DNA from: Jacaranda mimosifolia
Taxonomy: Eukaryota > Streptophyta > Magnoliopsida > Lamiales > Bignoniaceae
NCBI GenBank assembly: GCA_018894105.1
Contig: CM032121.1
Span: 35,620,230 to 35,684,229, forward strand
DNA: 64,000 nt
Direction: 5' to 3'
Below the pieces are notes generated by a model that was not told the DNA's origin, searched no databases, and saw only the letters and a list, made by a program, of their open reading frames with translations. The stretch's first letter is position 1. Every line of letters begins with the position of its first letter. Below are positions 59,332 to 64,000 of this stretch, piece after piece. The position numbers and the translations under genes were made by a program.

Positions 59332-62300
59332 CATAGTTGTTAAGAGCGCAAGGCGCGCTATAGCGCAAAGGTCTCTTGGGGCTATAGCGCATAGCGCAGC
59401 GCGAAGCGCGCGCTTTGTTGCAGTATAGCGCAACGTATGAAAATTATCTTCATTTTCTATGACATAGTTATATACCAAGAATGCTCATAAATTCAAACAA
59501 TTATAGAACATAAAAACTACTAAATATTAGAAACTAATAATTAAAAAAAAAAAACTCAATTAGTTCAACAATCTCAAACAAACAAGTTCAAATTAAAGTT
59601 TTATAACAAGTTTAATCATCATCTTCAAACTCTTCCTCCTCACTCAACCCTTCTGGTCCATCACCACTAGAACAAGACTTATAACCCTCATTATCCTTTT
59701 CTTCTTCCTCCTCTTCAGTGTCATCAAAACTCATATCATTTTCTTCTTCATCTATAATACGCAACGTCGATGAAGAAGTTAACTTTTCTTTTCCCTTTGC
59801 TTGCATTTTCTCCTTGCCTTTGGAAGTAGTTGCCTTAGGCTTAACTTTGCTTGGCCTTCTCAATAAATCACTTTTAGATCGAGAAGCTCGAGATCTAAAA
59901 GTGTAGGCACCTTCATTAACTCCAGTGGCATCTGCAACATCACCCCATGTTAAATCATCATCACCAAACACCCGAATATCATCCTCATCCTCATCCTCAT
60001 CCATCTTCCCCACGAACCATTCATTTTCATCATCCACAGAATCCAAGATGATTGGATCAATGGAGTCACGCTTGTCATATCGACGAAGCAAAGACCGATT
60101 GTACTTGATGTAAACTAAATCATTCAAGCGTTGTTGTGCCAATCGGTTTCTTTTCTTGGAATAAAGCTGTGGAAAAAGTCATACACCGTAAATTATTAAC
60201 ACAAAAAGTTATAATAAATTAATAAGTAAATAATTTTAGAAAATATTTTGAACTTACATGTTCAAAAACACTCCAATTTCGTTCACAGTCGGATGAGATG
60301 CAAGTAAGACTAAGAATTTTGATGGCAAGTTTTTGTAAATTTGGTGTTGAAGATCCAAATGAACCCCACCATTCAGCTAGCAATCATTAAAAAAAAAAAA
60401 AAAAACATAAAGTTAGTAAAGTTGCATAGAAATTAGAATATAGATAATTATAACCTATTGCATTCACATATGACCTGGTGCTAGCAACTTTCTTTGCCTC
60501 TTTGCTATAGCTAAGGAAAAAGTTCCTTCAGCTTTCTTGTAAATTATGAGCTCATGAGCAATGGCATCTTGTGCAGAAGTATCTTTCACCAATCTATCTA
60601 TGCAACCATACAAACCCGACATGACTTCGGTATCTTGTTCAATCTTCTCATTATCATAAAAGAAGTACGGGTTCAAGTAATAACCGGCCGTATGCAATGG
60701 TTGGTGAAGTTGACAATTCCATCTTCGATCAATAATATCAAAATTTTCACTATACCTTTCTTCACTCTTCCCAAACGCAAGGGCAATCTTCTCTTTAGCA
60801 CTATCCATTGCCTCATAAATATAACCCATCGGAGGTTTTTTCTCTCCATCAACCAATCGAAGAACTTCAATTAGAGGGCCGGCAAGCTTCATTGCATAAG
60901 TTACATGCCTCCAAAATCCAGTCATCAAGATAATTTTGGCTACATTTTTGCCTGCTTGCTCCTTTGAAAACTTGCTCTTGTTCCATTCATCCGAAGTGAA
61001 CATCTTCCTCAAATTTGATTTTTGCTTATGAAAGCTCCTCAATGTCAAGAAAGCAGTTGCAAAGCGAGTCTTTGCAGGCCTAACCATTTCCTTTTGACCC
61101 GTAAATTCCCTCATCATGTTCAACACCTGGGTTCAATTGTAGATGTAGCCATTGACTGTTATTGCCCTTTCAAGCGTTCTCTTCAAATCAGGTATCTTAA
61201 ATATATCTTCATACATCAAATCCAAGCAATGTGCAGCACATGGAGACCAATACAAGTGTTTATACTTCTCCATCAACTTCTCTCCGGCTAGAACATTTGA
61301 GCTTGCACTGTCAGTGACAATTTGAACTACATTTTCCTCTCCAATACGCTGCACAAAGTCATCTAACAACTCAAACATCTTCTCACCTGTGTGTGAGTAG
61401 CTGGATGCATCCACAGATTCTATGAACATACTTCCTCTTGGAGTGTTCACCAAGAAATTAATCAAAGACCTCCCTTTTCTATCTCTCCAACCATCAGCCA
61501 TTAAAGTGCAACCAAATTTCGCCATCTCTTCCTCATGCTTTTTCAAAATATTCTTTGTGTGCTCCACCTCTTTCTTCAAAGTAACTCTTACCTCGTGATA
61601 AGTTGGAGGTTTCATTCCCGCGCCATATTGCCCAATTGCTTCAATCATAGGCGCAAAGCTATCATAATTAACTGCATTGAATGATATACCGGCATCATAC
61701 ATCCACCTAGCAAACTTTTGGATTGCATTGCCCCTCTATTTCTTTTTTGTTTCATTGAATTGAGAAGCACTTTCACCTTTCTTTCTCTCCTTGACTACTT
61801 CATCGGCATCTTTTGTGAAAAACCAATCAATCGGCCCCATTTGCTTTAATTTTTTGGCCGGCATAGATGTTGATGGATTCGACCCGTGACTAGAAAGTGA
61901 ACCCATGGACCTCTTCACAATTGATTGCACCTCCACATCTTCTTCATCTTGTTCTTCCAATTCTTGATCGGCAATGTCATCAAAATGAGGTATTTTATCA
62001 ATTGTGTTCTTCACCTTTTGCTTCTCTTCTAAATGTTCTTTTATTTCTTGCTTAATACATTCTGGTACTTTCTTACACGCTGCGACATTTCTATATCCCC
62101 CCACAAGATGTTGTTTATGCCTCGATATCCCTCCTTTTGTCACTTTATTGCAATAGTTGCACCTTATACCTTCATTGATGTTGTTTGGATTAACCAAACT
62201 CCTGTGATTCCATCCGGGATCCTTTCGATTTGTTGCCATTATAATTTATACAATTTATACTACCTGCTGAAAATTGAAATTGAAGAACTTTCAGCATAAT

Positions 62301-63021
62301 ATTCTTCATATTTCATCATATGCTCATCAAAAACTTCACTATAATTAACTTATTTTAACAACTTCAACATGCAAATAATAAAAAGAATAAAAATCAGCAA
62401 TTACAAATATGTTCCACTTTCACAGACTGAAAAGAGAAACAAAAAAAAAAAAAAAAAATTGGAACAGAAGAATAGAACAGGCTGAAACTGAACTGCTGAA
62501 GCACAGACTGTTCAGAGAAAAAAAAAAATATTGGAATAGAACAAACTGAAGCAGAAAAATAAGAAAACTTCAAACACATAGTCACATGCACTAAAAAATA
62601 GTTGAAGCAAAAAGAAAGAAGTGGAAGAAAATGGGGAAAATGAAAAAAAAATGGAAGAGAAGAGGAAATAAGAGAGAAGGAAAAAGAGAGAAAAACAAAA
62701 AAAAACTAACCTGGCAGCTGCAGGGACGGTGGCCGACGGCGGTGGCGGCGGGCGGCTGTAATGGTTGCAGTGGCAGAAGTGGGTGTGTGGGGAGTGACCG
62801 AGTGAGACAGAAAATGAAAGACAGAAAACTAAAGATAGTAAAAAAAAAAAGCCCTAACCTACCCACTTAAACCCCCAAAACACGCATGCCCCTGCCTTAG
62901 CAACAAGGCGCGCACCTTGCGCCTTGCGTTATAGCGCTGATAGCGCGCGCCTCAGCGCACTTCGAAGCGCAAGGCGCTGCGAGGCGCAAGGGCTGCGCCT
63001 CGCGCGCCTTTTATAAGTATG
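59332..63021 (-). mobile_element. hAT transposon, nearly intact, inserted in the Helitron
   Basis: Flanked by a perfect 8 bp duplication GCTCTACT (59324-59331 and 63022-63029). The ends are CATAGTTGTTAAGAGCGCAA and the inverse of CATACTTATAAAAGGCGCGC. Both subterminal zones (59340-59440 and 62900-63010) are dense in GCGC and TATAGCGC motifs, likely transposase binding sites, in sharp contrast to the AT-rich surroundings. One three-exon transposase gene lies inside on the minus strand. 3690 bp. Confidence 0.95.
59612..62239 (-). pseudogene. hAT transposase (BED zinc finger, DUF659, dimerisation domain) with two nonsense codons
   Basis: Exons 62239-60475, 60376-60258 and 60166-59612, with clean GT/AG borders and matching phases. 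BED-type finger near residues 20-50 (CNYCNKVTKGGISRHKQHL). Acidic linker. DUF659 core (FGCTLMADGWRDRKGRSLIN; IVTDSASSNVLAGEKL; WSPCAAHCLDL). Long helical middle (KTRFATAFLTLRSF, KLAGPLIEVLRLVDGEKKP). Dimerisation motif (AEWWGSF; LTCISSDCERNWSVFEH). Acidic tail with KGKEK repeats and Asp/Glu runs. Only a TAG at about 61736 and a TGA at about 61133 interrupt exon 1. Cut-and-paste transposase of plant hAT type. Recent loss of function, or possible sequencing errors. Confidence 0.92.
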
Positions 63022-63029
63022 GCTCTACT

Positions 63030-64000
63030 ACATAAATATGATACAGTAAAAATATATAAATACATTTGAAAGATATAAATTTTTCAAAAATTATAACATA
63101 CATTTATTATTCTGTAAGTAATTAATTTTTCATTGGAGTATTATTTTTTAATATTATAGAAAGTTAAATTAGTCATGATATTATTTTTGGTCCGAAGAAA
63201 ACATAATTTGGCTATGTTCTAATTAATAATCCTAAATCTACTGTAGTCCTTTTCAAGAGTACTCCCACATATTGTTCTTAAATGAATAATAATTATTAAA
63301 GGAACAGATATATTGAGATATAATTTTCAAATGCTAAGTGAATTAAAAGTCATGCATATTCATTAAATGGTTCAACAATCATTTAGAATATTTTTTGTAT
63401 AATTAAAAATATTATAATTGTTGAAAAATTATCATTTTATCAAAATATACCCTAGCTACATATTATACAGTATACATGATGTATTGAAGCCAAATAAGGA
63501 GAAAATTATGGTGATGTATATAAGTTCCCACATCTATAAGCCTCGATACTAATACAAACATTAAGTTATTACTGAACCCTATTTAATATGCTACATAAAA
63601 TCTAAGATTCGTTTTAATATATGGATTTGCATGAAATGCTAATTAATAAAATATTGGCCACATTACTATTTTCATAAAATCCAATTAAACTAATTAAAAA
63701 ATGACATATTCTATCAGAATCTTCAACAAAACATTACTGCATTTGCTTATTCAATTCTTCTTAATTTTCTCAATATATTCCGTTATTATTTTTTTTTTAG
63801 AAATTAAGTTTCTTATTTAATGGTCTTTGGTTACACTATAATTTTCTAAAGTTTCTTAATCATTTTTCTCATCATACTACTAAATCATCTTTAATTACTA
63901 CCAAAGTTCCTTAAATTATTTGTTTTTTATTTTAAAAAATTCTATGATAAATTCTTCTTCTTTTTCTCCTCTAGAAAGAATAGAAAAAAATAACACATGA
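63030..64000. other. AT-rich remainder of the Helitron
   Basis: No ORF, no terminal hairpin, no repeat structure recognised. The sequence probably continues the RPA-like gene's introns or the 3' non-coding part. Confidence 0.4.

Larger units (their letters stand above)
46107..64000 (+). mobile_element. Large Helitron with RepHel gene (3' end beyond the window)
   Basis: The RLK unit homology ends at about 46103 and TCTAATATATTATACACCGA follows, a plausible Helitron 5' end, though the preceding base is G instead of A. A RepHel gene lies at 54158-58878 and an RPA-like exon follows, as in plant autonomous Helitrons. No CTAG-hairpin terminus was found before 64000. The element has been hit by a fold-back element (49281-50829) and a hAT transposon (59332-63021). 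The long AT-rich 5' leader is unusual, so the left boundary is tentative. Confidence 0.55.

Noticed and set aside
59338..59440. GC-rich island as a gene promoter or CpG island
   Set aside because: It is one of two mirrored subterminal zones of the hAT transposon, inside a perfect 8 bp duplication.
62591..62870. Overlapping frames on both strands near the hAT right end
   Set aside because: Made by purine-rich simple sequence and the GC-rich subterminal region upstream of the transposase start.
1..64000. CRISPR arrays, bacterial operons, rRNA genes
   Set aside because: None seen. The tandem arrays present are minisatellite or microsatellite type, and gene structure is eukaryotic with introns.

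Overview
This window looks like nuclear DNA of a dicot plant. It is AT-rich, gene-poor and dense in nested transposable elements, and its only convincing host genes are receptor-like kinases (RLKs) of plant-specific classes. I cannot name the species. Host coding sequence is confined to a minus-strand RLK cluster at about 13-32 kb, with one further relic copy at 44.5 kb.

Layout. 1-12.8 kb: a plus-strand LINE remnant split by a Ty3/gypsy element of Tat type (1137-12021, minus). That element carries an antisense extra ORF and a minisatellite, and the minisatellite is itself split by a hAT-type MITE. 12.9-16.9 kb: a degenerate MITE, a tRNA-derived SINE, and relics of RLK exons. 17.1-24.1 kb: an RLK pseudogene ('copy B') split by a young Copia element (17945-22828, TSD GTTTC). 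24.3-26.4 kb: Tourist-like MITEs. 27.1-30.8 kb: the one apparently intact host gene ('copy A'). 32.15-39.41 kb: a minus-strand Helitron carrying captured gene fragments, including the end of the mitochondrial complex I 51 kDa subunit. 39.98-44.49 kb: a second, non-coding Helitron. 44.5-46.1 kb: continuation of the RLK duplication unit. 46.1-64 kb: probably one large plus-strand Helitron with a damaged RepHel gene and an RPA-like exon. It holds a 1.55 kb fold-back element and a nearly intact hAT transposon (59332-63021, TSD GCTCTACT).

Main point. Copy A is best read as a two-exon tandem-kinase receptor: signal peptide, malectin-like ectodomain, membrane segment, CrRLK1L-type kinase, conserved linker, phase-1 intron, then a second complete kinase of CR4-related (CCR) type. 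Copy B keeps the same linker and the same phase-1 intron, but that intron leads into a different kinase, of the cysteine-rich/S-domain RLK type. The locus therefore appears to attach alternative C-terminal kinase modules behind one receptor module, a layout reminiscent of tandem kinase immune proteins. Both kinases of copy A have unusual substitutions at otherwise conserved sites.

The cluster grew by tandem duplication. The intergenic block at 13.1-14.6 kb is found again in pieces at 31.7-32.15, 39.41-39.98, 44.5-45.2 and 45.96-46.1 kb, separated exactly by the two Helitrons and a MITE. This gives independent support for the Helitron boundaries.
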